Below the pieces are notes generated by a model that was not told the origin of the DNA, did no database searches, and saw nothing but the letters and a program-made list of their open reading frames with translations. From positions 1-60,881 of the forward strand of contig JAILNI010000059.1 of NCBI GenBank assembly GCA_024691765.1: a stretch of DNA of 60,881 nt, given 5' to 3'. Positions 1-9,195 of this stretch are shown here, piece by piece (the stretch's first letter is position 1; each line of letters opens with the position of its first letter). The translations under genes were made by a program, and so were the position numbers. The stretch is from Bacteroidales bacterium (GTDB taxonomy: Bacteria > Bacteroidota > Bacteroidia > Bacteroidales > UBA932).

Positions 1-764
1 TTCCTTATACCCCCGTCCACCAGCACCATGTTGCCCGAACGAACGGGATTGAAGAGCCCGGGAATGCTCATGGTTGCGCGCATGGCGAGGGCCACGTCGC
101 CGCCTGTCCAGTTCTTGGATTTGCCGGTCACAAGATCGGCCGACACGCAGAAAAAAGGTATGGGCAGGTCGGCGAACGAGATGGAATCGCGGTAGCCTAC
201 AGTAAGGCTGGAGATGGTGCTCTCCACGTTGATGCCGCTCACCCAGCCGGACGGAACGCTCCTCGCCATGGCATCGGCCGCCTTTTCTTCGGCGGCCCTG
301 TCCCTGCCGTAGCCAACAGGCACCATGAAGTTGTATTTCTCCCTGCGCATCTTGGTCGGATAGGAGATATAGGACTGGTCGATGTCGTCGCTCAGGAGCA
401 GGTCCCAGTCGCAGCTGCGCAGCAGCGAATCGAGGAATTCGGGACTGTAGCCCAGCGAATACAGGCCACCCACAAGTCCGCCCATGCTGGTGCCGAGCAC
501 CATGTCCACTGGTATGCCCTTTTCTTCCAGGCGGCGCAGCACGCCTACGTGCGCGGCTCCCTTGGCCCCACCCCCGCTAAGCACAACGGCTACGGTCGGG
601 CGTCCGCATTCCGCCCTTATCGCGGCCATCCTGGAACGCATGGTAGCGAACACCAGTGAATCCGAGGCTGGATCCACGCTTGGGGAAACCAGTTCGTATC
701 TGTCCTGGGCCATTGCAAGCGTGCACAGTAGCGTCAGAAGCAGTATGGCGGCGAGTCTTTTCAT
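1..764 (-). CDS. Patatin-like phospholipase, 3' end beyond the window
   Basis: Predicted exported patatin/RssA-family serine acyl hydrolase that would cleave acyl esters of lipids. The first 20 residues form a signal peptide ([20 protein letters not shown]). The oxyanion-hole loop SGGGAKG lies near residue 62, the nucleophile elbow GTSMGG near residue 92, and the catalytic DGG motif close to the left edge. About 254 residues are visible; the rest is cut off, so a C-terminal surface-antigen (barrel) domain, common in Bacteroidota members, cannot be checked. The ATG at 764 overlaps the rlmN stop as ATGA, so the two genes are probably co-transcribed and translationally coupled. Family call is firm; substrate unknown. 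Confidence 0.9.
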   Translation of the reverse strand, partial: MKRLAAILLLTLLCTLAMAQDRYELVSPSVDPASDSLVFATMRSRMAAIRAECGRPTVAVVLSGGGAKGAAHVGVLRRLEEKGIPVDMVLGTSMGGLVGGLYSLGYSPEFLDSLLRSCDWDLLLSDDIDQSYISYPTKMRREKYNFMVPVGYGRDRAAEEKAADAMARSVPSGWVSGINVESTISSLTVGYRDSISFADLPIPFFCVSADLVTGKSKNWTGGDVALAMRATMSIPGLFNPVRSGNMVLVDGGIR

Positions 765-1804
765 TCTTTCTCTCCGTGTTTGCCTGCCAGCATTCCGCAT
801 GCGGCGAGTATATCTTCACCACGGGAAGCCCTTATCGTACAGGTTATGCCATTGTTGTTCAGACGGTCGCGGAAGGCTTCCATGGCCTCGTGGGAGGAAC
901 TCTCGTACGGGAAATCCGGAATCTTGTGGAAGCGTATGAGGTTGACGCGGCACTCCAGGCCCCTGAGGAGCCTGATGAGGGCGTCGGCATGGCGCTTGTC
1001 GTCGTTCCAGCCGCCGAACATGGTGTATTCGAAACTCACGCGGCGCTGCCCGCTGAAATCGTACTGCCTTATAAGGTCCACGATTGCCGCCTCGTCGTAG
1101 GCCTTCTGCATGGGCATGAACTCCGCCCTCTCGTCGGGGAACGGATTGTGGAGGCTGACGGCCAGATGGCAGCGCTGCTCATCCAGGTAGCGCTTGAGCA
1201 CAGGGAGCACGCCAATCGTGCTGACGGTTATGCGTTTGGGACTCCATGCGAAACCCCAGGGGGCGGTAAGCACTTCCAGGGCCTTCGAAACCGACTCGTA
1301 ATTGTCGAGGGGCTCCCCCATCCCCATGAACACGGCGTTCGTAAGGGATTCGGGCTCCTCCACCCCGAGGAACTGGGCGAGAATGTCGGAAACGGAGAGA
1401 TTGCCGTGCCAGCCCTGACGGCCCGTCATGCAGAAACGGCAACCCATGCGGCAGCCTGCCTGGCTGCTCACGCAAAGGGTGCGGCGATCCTCGTCGGGTA
1501 TCATGACGGCCTCGACGAAAGAGCGTTCCGCCTTTCCGGCAGCATTCATGCATTCCACGGGGAAAAGATATTTGACCGTTCCGTCGGAAGACTTTACACT
1601 GCCGGCGGGAATTGCCGGGCCGAGGGAGAACTTTTCCGAAAGGGCGGCCTTGGCGGCGTTCGAGACATTGCGCATCCCGTCCCACGAGCTGACCTTTTTT
1701 TTATACATCCAGTCCGCTATCTGGCTGCCCACAAAGGGCTTCAGGCCGCATGCTTCGGCCGCCGCCCTGAGTTCTTCCGGATTTTTTCCCAATAAGTTCT
1801 CCAT
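761..1804 (-). CDS. rlmN: 23S rRNA (adenine2503-C2)-methyltransferase RlmN
   Basis: Radical-SAM enzyme that methylates C2 of A2503 in 23S rRNA (and A37 of some tRNAs). The protein is 347 aa, normal for the family. The cluster motif CRMGCRFC (CxxxCxxC) lies in the first half, followed by [12 protein letters not shown] and the family signature GMGEPLDNY; the C-terminal region contains [11 protein letters not shown] with the conserved methyl-carrying-type cysteine. I chose the ATG at 1804 over the GTG at 1807. A TAAATTTG box ends only 7 nt before it, so the leader should be very short. Divergent from recA; overlaps the downstream phospholipase by 4 nt. Confidence 0.95.
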   Translation of the reverse strand: MENLLGKNPEELRAAAEACGLKPFVGSQIADWMYKKKVSSWDGMRNVSNAAKAALSEKFSLGPAIPAGSVKSSDGTVKYLFPVECMNAAGKAERSFVEAVMIPDEDRRTLCVSSQAGCRMGCRFCMTGRQGWHGNLSVSDILAQFLGVEEPESLTNAVFMGMGEPLDNYESVSKALEVLTAPWGFAWSPKRITVSTIGVLPVLKRYLDEQRCHLAVSLHNPFPDERAEFMPMQKAYDEAAIVDLIRQYDFSGQRRVSFEYTMFGGWNDDKRHADALIRLLRGLECRVNLIRFHKIPDFPYESSSHEAMEAFRDRLNNNGITCTIRASRGEDILAACGMLAGKHGEKE

Positions 1805-1811
1805 CACGAAG

Positions 1812-1819
1812 CAAATTTA
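1812..1819 (-). promoter_or_regulatory. -7 promoter box of rlmN
   Basis: TAAATTTG on the minus strand matches the Bacteroides -7 consensus TAnnTTTG. It ends 7 nt from the rlmN ATG and lies back-to-back with the recA box at 1833. The -33 element is not obvious. Confidence 0.6.
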
Positions 1820-1832
1820 ATCAATTTTTACC

Positions 1833-1840
1833 TATATTTG
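1833..1840 (+). promoter_or_regulatory. -7 promoter box of recA
   Basis: TATATTTG matches TAnnTTTG. It leaves a recA leader of about 42 nt, which contains a small hairpin CGGGGA-aag-TCCCCG at 1847-1861. I see no LexA-type operator. Confidence 0.6.
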
Positions 1841-1885
1841 TCTGTTCGGGGAAAGTCCCCGTCATTTTATTTAAAAACTTACATT

Positions 1886-2914
<1,029 letters not shown>

Positions 2915-2921
2915 AAACAAG

Positions 2922-2951
2922 AAGGGCTGGCCCGAGGGTCAGCCCTTTTTT
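2922..2951. terminator. Bidirectional terminator between recA and tdk
   Basis: Arms AAGGGCTGGCCC and GGGTCAGCCCTT form a 12-bp stem (one G-T pair) followed by a run of Ts after recA. In the other direction the tdk coding end at 2950 overlaps the T-run, so the hairpin can stop both convergent transcripts. Confidence 0.85.
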
Positions 2952-3525
2952 ATGCCTTCGCGTCTTCCGCCAGGGCTTTGTTGAAGCACTCGCGGCAGAG
3001 CGGCTCGTAAACGTCTTTTTCGCCAAGCACCACAAGTTTATTGCTGCGGCTCAGGCGGTGCGAGTGGTTGGCAAGGGCTCCGCATTTGACGCAGATGGCG
3101 TGTACTTTCTGTACGTCTTCGGCCACGGCAAGAAGCGCCGGCATGGGGCCGAAGGGTTTGCCTAGATAATCGGTGTCGAGTCCGGCGGCAATCACCCTGA
3201 TGCCGCGGTTTGCGAGAGTCTGGCAGACTTCCACAAGGTTCGGTCCGAAGAACTGGGCCTCGTCGATACCCACTACCTGGGTGTCTTCGGGCACGTCAAG
3301 CATCTGGGCGGCGTCCTTGATGGGAACCGATTCTATCTTGTGGAGGTCGTGCGAGACCACCTCCACGTCGGAGTAGCGGGTGTCTATCTGCGGTTTAAAG
3401 ATGGCTATCTTCTGGTTGGCGAATCCGGCACGGCGCAGGCGCCTGATGAGTTCTTCGGTCTTGCCCGAGAACATGGAGCCGCAGACGACTTCGATGCAGC
3501 CCTGTTTTTTCTTTTCGGAAATCAT
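2950..3525 (-). CDS. tdk: Thymidine kinase (type II)
   Basis: Phosphorylates thymidine with ATP in the dTTP salvage pathway. The protein is 191 aa, typical of the bacterial type II enzyme. The P-loop [14 protein letters not shown] is at residues 16-29, the DEAQFF motif near residue 96, and zinc-binding cysteine pairs appear as CVKC and CREC in the C-terminal part. It is convergent with recA and divergent from rsmI. A TATTTTTG -7 box sits on its strand at 3551-3558, giving a leader of roughly 20 nt. Confidence 0.95.
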   Translation of the reverse strand: MISEKKKQGCIEVVCGSMFSGKTEELIRRLRRAGFANQKIAIFKPQIDTRYSDVEVVSHDLHKIESVPIKDAAQMLDVPEDTQVVGIDEAQFFGPNLVEVCQTLANRGIRVIAAGLDTDYLGKPFGPMPALLAVAEDVQKVHAICVKCGALANHSHRLSRSNKLVVLGEKDVYEPLCRECFNKALAEDAKA

Positions 3526-3550
3526 TGCTTTTTTTTGTGCTTGACTTTTG

Positions 3551-3558
3551 CAAAAATA
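3551..3558 (-). promoter_or_regulatory. -7 promoter box of tdk
   Basis: TATTTTTG on the minus strand, 25 nt from the tdk start. An imperfect opposite box, GACATTTG (3571-3578), precedes rsmI and ends 9 nt before its ATG. Confidence 0.5.
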
Positions 3559-3587
3559 GTCATTTTTGCCGACATTTGCAGCACTGT

Positions 3588-4325
3588 ATGAAAGGAACTT
3601 TGTACATAGTGCCGACTCCCGTTGGAAACCTGGACGACATCACGCTCAGGGCCCTCCGGGTGCTCAGGGAAGCCGACCTCGTGCTCGCGGAAGATACCCG
3701 TACCACGTCCGTGCTGCTTTCGCACTACGACATCCACGTTCCTCTGGTTTCCCACCACAAGTACAACGAGCACGGCACCTCTGAAAAGGTCTGCCGGGAT
3801 ATAATGGAAGGCAAAAAGGTGGCCCTCGTGAGCGATGCGGGCACTCCGGGAATCTCCGATCCGGGCTTCCTCCTCGCACGCACCTGCGCATCGAACGGAA
3901 TAGAAGTGGTAACGCTGCCCGGCGCCACCGCATGCATCCCGGCACTGGTATCCTCGGGCCTTCCCTGCGACCGTTTCTGCTTCGAGGGCTTCCTCCCCCA
4001 GAAAAAGGGGCGCAGCAGCGCTCTCGAGGCCCTGAGGGAAGAGTCCCGCACGATGGTCTTCTACGAGTCGCCCTACCGTCTCGTCGCAACGCTGGAACAG
4101 TTCATAGGGGTATTCGGGCCCCAAAGGCAGTGCAGCGTCGCCAGGGAAATCTCCAAAATGCACGAAGAGCACGTGCGCGGCACGCTGCAGGAGGTGCATT
4201 CCCATTTTGTCGCTACCGATCCAAAAGGCGAAATCGTGATTGTGGTCGCAGGGGCTCCGGCGGAGCCGCGCGGCGCGCATCGCAACAAATACAGGGACGG
4301 TGGCGAGCAGCAGCAAAAAGACTGA
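3588..4325 (+). CDS. rsmI: 16S rRNA (cytidine1402-2'-O)-methyltransferase RsmI
   Basis: SAM-dependent tetrapyrrole-methylase-fold enzyme that 2'-O-methylates C1402 of 16S rRNA. The protein is 245 aa. It begins [19 protein letters not shown], followed by [18 protein letters not shown] and GFLPQKKG, the standard RsmI landmarks. The ATG at 3588 was chosen because the longer frame starts inside the divergent tdk promoter region. The C-terminal tail (about 25 residues, Gln/Lys-rich at the very end) is shorter than in many homologues, which carry an extra C-terminal domain. Its end overlaps the next gene. Confidence 0.93.
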   Translation: MKGTLYIVPTPVGNLDDITLRALRVLREADLVLAEDTRTTSVLLSHYDIHVPLVSHHKYNEHGTSEKVCRDIMEGKKVALVSDAGTPGISDPGFLLARTCASNGIEVVTLPGATACIPALVSSGLPCDRFCFEGFLPQKKGRSSALEALREESRTMVFYESPYRLVATLEQFIGVFGPQRQCSVAREISKMHEEHVRGTLQEVHSHFVATDPKGEIVIVVAGAPAEPRGAHRNKYRDGGEQQQKD

Positions 4326-5244
4326 TTCGCGCAGCGTCTTCAAGGCGGGCGCCGTGTCGCTGGCATTCCTAGTTCTGGGATACCAGGTAGCACTTTTCGT
4401 GCACCGTTCGGCAGTTGAGAAGATTGCGGCCAACCGGGACAGGCCGGATACCGTTTACGTGGTGGACAGGAAACTCGCCCAGGAGTTGCTGTCGGAATCG
4501 GGGCGGAACGCGCAGACTCAGGACCGGACTGCAGACAGCCAGGCCGAAGCCCCGCTGATAATCCGCAAACCTTCGCAGCATTCTCCGGTTGCGGAGCAGA
4601 TTGCGTCCGGCGCGAAACCCGAAAGCCAGGGCATCAGCCGTCCGCGGCGCAGGGTGGAGTCTTTCCGTTTCAATCCGAACACGGTGGGCCTGGACGACCT
4701 GATACGTCTCGGTTTCAGCGAAAAACAGGCGCAAAGCATAATCAATTACCGCGAAAAAGGCGGCCGCTTCCGCCGCAAGTCCGACTTCGCCAAATCTTAC
4801 GTGGTCGCGGATTCCGTTTATAAACGTTTGGAATCGTTTATCGACATTCCCAAAACCGACATCAACAAGGCGGATTCCGCCGCTTTTGATGCCCTCCCTG
4901 GAGTGGGCGGATGGACTGCCGCGAAGATAGTGGAGTACCGCACGAGGCTCCGTGGCTATTCATGTCCTGAGCAGCTGATGGAAATCTATCATTTCGACCG
5001 GGAGCGTTACGACGGCCTGAAGGACCTGATTGTCTGCTCCCCTGTCGAAGCTTATCCGTTCTGGTCGCTGCCTGCCGACAGCCTGCGCCTGCACCCGCAC
5101 GTACGCTCATGGCAGACGGCCCGTGCAATAGTCTTCTACCGGGAGCACAATCCTCCCGACAAATGGAGCATCGACGGGCTTCTCTCCGCCGGCATACTGA
5201 ACGAAGACCAGGCGGAAAAGCTCAGAAAGTGCAGATTGAAATAG
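4300..5244 (+). CDS. Helix-hairpin-helix (ComEA-type) membrane-anchored protein
   Basis: Predicted DNA-binding protein with one N-terminal membrane segment (about residues 15-35, AGAVSLAFLVLGYQVALF). A Gln/Ser/Pro-rich linker is followed by two or more HhH units: FNPNTVGLDDLIRLGFSE near residue 125, then DINKADSAAFDALPGVGG and further helices to the end. HhH proteins of this type bind DNA without sequence specificity and resemble ComEA, the DNA-uptake receptor; a role in uptake here is inference. The GTG at 4300 is the most likely start, overlapping rsmI by 26 nt; no ATG fits. It is convergent with xerD, 14 nt apart, with no terminator visible. Confidence 0.8.
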   Translation: MASSSKKTDSRSVFKAGAVSLAFLVLGYQVALFVHRSAVEKIAANRDRPDTVYVVDRKLAQELLSESGRNAQTQDRTADSQAEAPLIIRKPSQHSPVAEQIASGAKPESQGISRPRRRVESFRFNPNTVGLDDLIRLGFSEKQAQSIINYREKGGRFRRKSDFAKSYVVADSVYKRLESFIDIPKTDINKADSAAFDALPGVGGWTAAKIVEYRTRLRGYSCPEQLMEIYHFDRERYDGLKDLIVCSPVEAYPFWSLPADSLRLHPHVRSWQTARAIVFYREHNPPDKWSIDGLLSAGILNEDQAEKLRKCRLK

Positions 5245-5258
5245 GAACGGGCGAAGCG

Positions 5259-6134
5259 CTATTTCCTCGGATGATGCATAAGCACCTCGGCCTGCCAGGT
5301 GGCGGAGTCGATGTGGGTGTAGATTTCGGTCGTGAGTATGCTCTCGTGGCCGAGCATTTCCTGCACTGAACGAAGGTCGGCGCCGTTCTCTATCAGATGG
5401 GTGGCGAAGGAGTGCCGGAAGGTGTGCGGGGATATCTGCTTTGTGATTCCCGCCGCCTGTGCCTGCTTTTTCACCATATTGAAGACGGAAACGCGGCTAA
5501 GGGGTTCACCCCAGCGGTTCAGGAAGGCGATGTCGTCCAAAGCCTTTGAAGCCGGTTCCGGACGTTCGGCAAGATAATCTTCGAAACACTCGGCGGCTAC
5601 GCTCCCGAGGGGAACCAGCCTCTCCTTGTCGCCTTTGCCTACCACCCTCACGAAACCCTCTTTCAGGAAGACGTGAGAAATAAGCAGGCCGCAGACCTCC
5701 GAGACGCGCAGTCCGCAGCCGTAGAGTATTTCCAGGATGGCCCTGTTGCGCACGCCCTGCCAGCTGTTCAAAGGAACGTGGCCCATTATGTCCTCGATTT
5801 CTTCCACCGAAAGCACCTCCGGCAGGTAGCGGCCCAGCTTCGGGCGGTCCACAAGGTCGCAGGGATTGTCGGCGCGCTCCCCTTCCAGGATAAGCCATCC
5901 GAAAAAGGAGGAAAGGCTGGAAAGGATGCGGGCCTGGCTCCTCTTGGAAAGGACTTCCGAACGCTGCATAAGGTACTCTTCGATATCCGCCGGGGTGACG
6001 GCACGGGGAGATGCTCCGCAGGCGTCGAGGAAAGCCTCTACATCCCCGCAGTAACCGTCCACCGTATTCGGTGAATGGTTCCTCTCCATGCGCAGGTAAT
6101 AGGAGTATCCCTTGAGTGCCGCAGCCTTGTCCAT
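5259..6134 (-). CDS. xerD: Site-specific tyrosine recombinase XerD
   Basis: Tyrosine recombinase of the XerCD type, expected to resolve chromosome dimers at dif. The protein is 291 aa with an N-terminal SAM-like core-binding domain (to about residue 100). The catalytic residues are visible: Arg in GCGLRVSEVCGL, Lys in VGKGDKERLVPLG, HxxR in SPHTFRHSFATH, His in MLGHESILTT and Tyr in EIYTHID. Nothing mobile surrounds it, which fits the housekeeping enzyme rather than an integrase. A TATCTTTG box ends only 4 nt before the ATG, so the mRNA is probably leaderless. Confidence 0.92.
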   Translation of the reverse strand: MDKAAALKGYSYYLRMERNHSPNTVDGYCGDVEAFLDACGASPRAVTPADIEEYLMQRSEVLSKRSQARILSSLSSFFGWLILEGERADNPCDLVDRPKLGRYLPEVLSVEEIEDIMGHVPLNSWQGVRNRAILEILYGCGLRVSEVCGLLISHVFLKEGFVRVVGKGDKERLVPLGSVAAECFEDYLAERPEPASKALDDIAFLNRWGEPLSRVSVFNMVKKQAQAAGITKQISPHTFRHSFATHLIENGADLRSVQEMLGHESILTTEIYTHIDSATWQAEVLMHHPRK

Positions 6135-6138
6135 ATTG

Positions 6139-6146
6139 CAAAGATA
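6139..6146 (-). promoter_or_regulatory. -7 promoter box of xerD
   Basis: TATCTTTG on the minus strand ends 4 nt from the xerD ATG, predicting a transcription start at or next to the start codon. Confidence 0.6.
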
Positions 6147-6157
6147 TTAATAATTGC

Positions 6158-6165
6158 TAACTTTG
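6158..6165 (+). promoter_or_regulatory. -7 promoter box of the clostripain-like gene
   Basis: TAACTTTG ends 6 nt before the ATG at 6172. It is back-to-back with the xerD box, offset 19 bp. Confidence 0.6.
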
Positions 6166-6171
6166 TGGGTT

Positions 6172-7425
6172 ATGAAGTTTTGCAAACTCCTTTTCGCCGC
6201 GGCGCTGGCCGTTCTCCTGTCCTCGTGCGACAGGGGCGAGATGGGTTACAGCTTCAGCGACAGCTCTTCCGACGGGCCCGGTAAAGTGCTGGTCCTCTAT
6301 TCTCCCGCCGCCAGCAACCTGGCCTCCTACATAAGCGGGAACCTCCAGGCCATCACGAAAGGACAGCTCCCGGGCGCGTCTTCCCGGAAAACGGTACTTG
6401 TCTTCGCACATTTCGACGACGGCCCGTCATACCTCCGCAGGCTGAGTGCGGATGAATTCGGCAACCCAGTTTCCGACACGCTTTACACGGTAGCGGCCCT
6501 CAGGAGCGCCTCCGACCCGGCAGTGATGACCGAGGTGCTCGGGAAGGTGTGCGAATTATATCCCCCGGAGAACAACAGCTTCACCCTCATCCTGTCCTCG
6601 CACGGAACCGGCTGGCTTCCGGCAGGCGCCATCGCCCCGGACGATGATGACGACAGCAGCAACCTCCTCTGGGCCTACTCCGCACCCCAGCGCAAGACTT
6701 TCGGTATAGAAACCGTCAACGGGGTCGCCCATGAACTCACCGTCCAGGAGCTCGCAGACGCCATTCCAATGAAACTGGAGTGCCTTGTCTTCGACGCATG
6801 CCTGATGGGCGGAGTGGAAGTGGCCTACCAACTTCGGAACAAGGTGCACAAACTCTGCTGCTCCCCCGCCGAAGTGCCCGGACCCGGCTATATCTATACG
6901 GACATAGGCTGCGACCTGCTGTCCGACAGCGCCGAACCCGAAGACTTTGGCAGGGCGTTCTTCGAGCATTACGACACCGCTTTCCGCACCGGCGCCCCTT
7001 CGTCCGATGCCATTTACGGAGTCACCAGCACCACGGTGGACTGCACGAAGATGGAACCCCTTGCGGATATCTGCAGGACGCTTTTCCAGGAGTACCGGGA
7101 TACGCTTTCCAAACTGGACCACAGCATCGTCCAGCATTACTACCGAGTCCATTATTCCGTGAACTACTACCGCGCTTTCTTCGACCTGGAAGACATGCTC
7201 GTGAAAGCCGGAATCACCGAGCAGGAGCATGAGAGCCTGAAGCAGGCACTCGACGCCTGCATCACCTTCAAAGGCGCCACTCCCGCATTCATGAAGGCTT
7301 ACGGAGGATTCACGATAAACAACTACAGCGGTCTCAGCATGTATCTTCCCAAAAGGGGAAATCCCTCCCTCGACGCCTTTTACAAGACTCTCGACTGGAA
7401 TATTGCCACAAATCTTGTGGAATAA
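6172..7425 (+). CDS. Clostripain-family (C11) cysteine peptidase lipoprotein
   Basis: Predicted secreted, lipid-anchored caspase-fold cysteine peptidase; family members cleave after Arg or Lys. The protein is 417 aa. It begins with a lipoprotein signal whose lipobox is LSSC near residue 18. The catalytic His is in LSSHGTGWLP (about residue 145) and the Cys in FDACLMGGVEVAYQL (about residue 210), followed by CCSPAEVPGPGY. The ATG at 6172 was chosen because earlier in-frame codons overlap the promoter box. No cleavage site separating heavy and light chains can be proposed by eye. Divergent from xerD. Confidence 0.88.
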   Translation: MKFCKLLFAAALAVLLSSCDRGEMGYSFSDSSSDGPGKVLVLYSPAASNLASYISGNLQAITKGQLPGASSRKTVLVFAHFDDGPSYLRRLSADEFGNPVSDTLYTVAALRSASDPAVMTEVLGKVCELYPPENNSFTLILSSHGTGWLPAGAIAPDDDDDSSNLLWAYSAPQRKTFGIETVNGVAHELTVQELADAIPMKLECLVFDACLMGGVEVAYQLRNKVHKLCCSPAEVPGPGYIYTDIGCDLLSDSAEPEDFGRAFFEHYDTAFRTGAPSSDAIYGVTSTTVDCTKMEPLADICRTLFQEYRDTLSKLDHSIVQHYYRVHYSVNYYRAFFDLEDMLVKAGITEQEHESLKQALDACITFKGATPAFMKAYGGFTINNYSGLSMYLPKRGNPSLDAFYKTLDWNIATNLVE

Positions 7426-7436
7426 TTATTTTTTGC

Positions 7437-7444
7437 TAACTTTG
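7437..7444 (+). promoter_or_regulatory. -7 promoter box and leader of rplY
   Basis: TAACTTTG followed by a leader of about 80 nt before rplY. The leader holds a small hairpin GGGTA-ata-TACCC at 7459-7471. A long leader is unusual in this window and could host translational control, which is inference. Confidence 0.5.
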
Positions 7445-7528
7445 CGGCCGCTAATTCAGGGTAATATACCCGGTGCAATGGGATTCCGGCCCCACAAAGC
7501 CAGGAATTGAGTAACACAGTAAAAAATT

Positions 7529-8161
7529 ATGCAGCATTTTGAACTCAAAGGCCAGACCCGCAAGGTCGGCAACAAAGCCGTCATCAAGGCTTTCCGCAAA
7601 GAGGGACTCGTCCCCTGCAATCTCTACGGCAACGGCGTAGAAAACATCCTCTTCACAGTAAGCGACAAAGATCTCCAGGGTCTTCTCTGCACTCCCGCTT
7701 CTTTCATCGTGGACCTCGTCCTCGACGGCGGCAAGGCGCGTACCGCGATTCTCCACGAGCTCCAGTTCCATCCCGTAAAGGACAACTGCCTCCATGTGGA
7801 TTTCCTCGCAGTAGACGAGAAGAAGCCCATAGCGATCAACGTTCCCCTCATCATTTCCGGTCACGCAGTCGGCGTGCAGAAGGGTGGTAAGTTCAGCCAG
7901 AGGCTCCGCGCACTGCGCATCAGCGCTCTCATGAAGGACCTTCCCGACAACATCGGCATCGACATCTCCGGACTTGATCTCGACAAGAAGATCGTCGCCG
8001 GCGACGTCAAGCTCGACAAGGTCACCATCCTTACCGACAAGGACGCCGTCATCTGCTCCGTGCGCACCACCCGCAACGTGGATACCAGCGCCGCGGCAAG
8101 CGAGGCAGCAGCAGCAGCCGCTCCCGCAGCAGAGGCAGAGGCTCCCGCAGCAGCGGAATAA
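7529..8161 (+). CDS. rplY: 50S ribosomal protein L25 (CTC form)
   Basis: Binds 5S rRNA in the large subunit. The protein is 210 aa, so it is the long CTC type with an N-terminal L25 domain (about residues 1-90: FELKGQTRKVGNKAVIKAFR, then GLVPCNLYG) and a C-terminal beta domain. The last 25 residues are an Ala/Glu-rich tail, common in long L25 proteins. It precedes pth by 12 nt, the widespread rplY-pth order, and the pair is probably one operon from the box at 7437. Confidence 0.95.
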   Translation: MQHFELKGQTRKVGNKAVIKAFRKEGLVPCNLYGNGVENILFTVSDKDLQGLLCTPASFIVDLVLDGGKARTAILHELQFHPVKDNCLHVDFLAVDEKKPIAINVPLIISGHAVGVQKGGKFSQRLRALRISALMKDLPDNIGIDISGLDLDKKIVAGDVKLDKVTILTDKDAVICSVRTTRNVDTSAAASEAAAAAAPAAEAEAPAAAE

Positions 8162-8173
8162 TTTTCCTTCGTT

Positions 8174-8761
8174 ATGGCGGGAGAGAGCTACCTCATCGCA
8201 GGGCTCGGGAACATTGGACCCGAGTACGAGTTCTCCCGCCACAATATGGGATTCATGGCACTGGACGCCTGGGCAAAGGAGTCCGGTGCCGTTTTTTATA
8301 CCCGCCGCTACGGCGACCTTGCCGAAATCAGCCTCAAGGGCCGCAGTCTCTATCTGCTCAAACCATCCACCTACATGAACCTGAGCGGCAATGCAGTCCG
8401 CTACTGGCTGGGCAAGCTCCCGGTTACGGAAGAGAGGCTCATGGTGGTCTGCGACGACATCAACCTGCCGTTCGGAACCCTCAGGCTTCGGGCAGGGGGC
8501 AGCGACGGAGGCCACAACGGGCTGAAAAACATAGAGGAATGCATAGGCACGAACGCCTTCGCAAGGCTCCGGATGGGGGTCGGACACGACTTCGCCCAGG
8601 GAGGCCAGATCGACTTCGTGCTTGGCAAACTCGAGGAGTCACAACTCGCGGAAATGCCGGAGCTTTGCAAAAAAGTGGCTGGGGGTATACAGGAGTGGGT
8701 TTTGGCCGGAATCGACCGCGCAATGAACTCCGTAAATGCAAAAACGCCTAAAATCGGTTGA
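8174..8761 (+). CDS. pth: Peptidyl-tRNA hydrolase
   Basis: Releases tRNA from peptidyl-tRNAs that drop off the ribosome. The protein is 195 aa. Hallmarks are IAGLGNIGPEYEFSRHNMGF with the catalytic His (about residue 26), KPSTYMNLSGNAV, DDINLPFGTLRLRAGGSDGGHNGLKNI and RMGVGH. Full length and intact. Sits 12 nt after rplY in the same operon. Confidence 0.96.
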   Translation: MAGESYLIAGLGNIGPEYEFSRHNMGFMALDAWAKESGAVFYTRRYGDLAEISLKGRSLYLLKPSTYMNLSGNAVRYWLGKLPVTEERLMVVCDDINLPFGTLRLRAGGSDGGHNGLKNIEECIGTNAFARLRMGVGHDFAQGGQIDFVLGKLEESQLAEMPELCKKVAGGIQEWVLAGIDRAMNSVNAKTPKIG

Positions 8762-8872
8762 TTTTTTTTGCAAATACTTGCTTATTTCCCGAAATTTCAA
8801 TAAATTGCGCTGGTTTTAAGCGAAAATTGGCAAACCAACATTAATATTAACCAACTCAAAAAATCAAGTATC
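8762..8872 (+). promoter_or_regulatory. AT-rich leader region of the Hc1-like gene
   Basis: This 111-bp gap is much more AT-rich than its surroundings. It starts with a T-run right after the pth stop but has no clear stem, so a terminator is not supported. No perfect TAnnTTTG box is present; a -7-like TAAATTGC lies near 8804. A promoter for the histone gene is expected here but not pinned. Confidence 0.3.
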
Positions 8873-9046
8873 ATGAAAAAGCTTGTCGAAAAGATCAACG
8901 CAAACATCGAGCTCTTCCAGGTAAACGCAGCAGCTCAGCTCAACAAGGGTAACAAGGCCGCCGGTGCACGCGCCCGCAAGGCCGCTCTGGCCCTCATGAA
9001 GGACCTCAAGGAATTCCGCAAGGCTTCCGTCGAGGCTGCAAAGTAA
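8873..9046 (+). CDS. Histone H1-like (Hc1-type) protein, 57 aa
   Basis: Small basic protein: MKKLVEKINANIELFQ, then NKGNKAAGARARKAA, ending EFRKASVEAAK. It resembles the short Hc1-family proteins widespread in Bacteroidota, themselves related to the chlamydial histone-like protein Hc1. It probably binds DNA non-specifically; direct evidence for its role is sparse. The Ala/Lys-rich helix GARARKAALALMKDLKEFRK is the conserved core. It is monocistronic, followed by a strong terminator. Confidence 0.85.
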   Translation: MKKLVEKINANIELFQVNAAAQLNKGNKAAGARARKAALALMKDLKEFRKASVEAAK

Positions 9047-9120
9047 GTTTTTTTCAAAACGATGCAACATTTCTAAAACCGACTGCATCTATATAGCAGG
9101 TTTAGGTTTTAGTACACGTC

Positions 9121-9162
9121 TAAGGGTCGGATGCCGTGAGGTGCCCGGCCCTTACTTTTTTT
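9121..9162 (+). terminator. Rho-independent terminator after the Hc1-like gene
   Basis: Arms TAAGGGTCGG and CCGGCCCTTA (10 bp, one G-T pair) with a 14-nt loop, followed by CTTTTTTT. It ends about 20 nt before the next -7 box. Confidence 0.85.
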
Positions 9163-9183
9163 CGCTTTTTGCCCCGAAAACGC

Positions 9184-9191
9184 TATCTTTG
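9184..9191 (+). promoter_or_regulatory. -7 promoter box of the M6 peptidase gene
   Basis: TATCTTTG, 4 nt from the ATG at 9196; predicts a leaderless mRNA. Confidence 0.6.
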
Positions 9192-9195
9192 TGAT

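Noticed and set aside
656..1795. 379-residue open frame opposite rlmN
   Set aside because: It is antisense to a clear rlmN gene, has no recognisable domain, and long antisense frames are common in this G+C-rich sequence.
5259..6134. XerD-like gene as the integrase of a mobile element
   Set aside because: Its neighbours are core genes, there are no flanking repeats, and the sequence fits the housekeeping recombinase.
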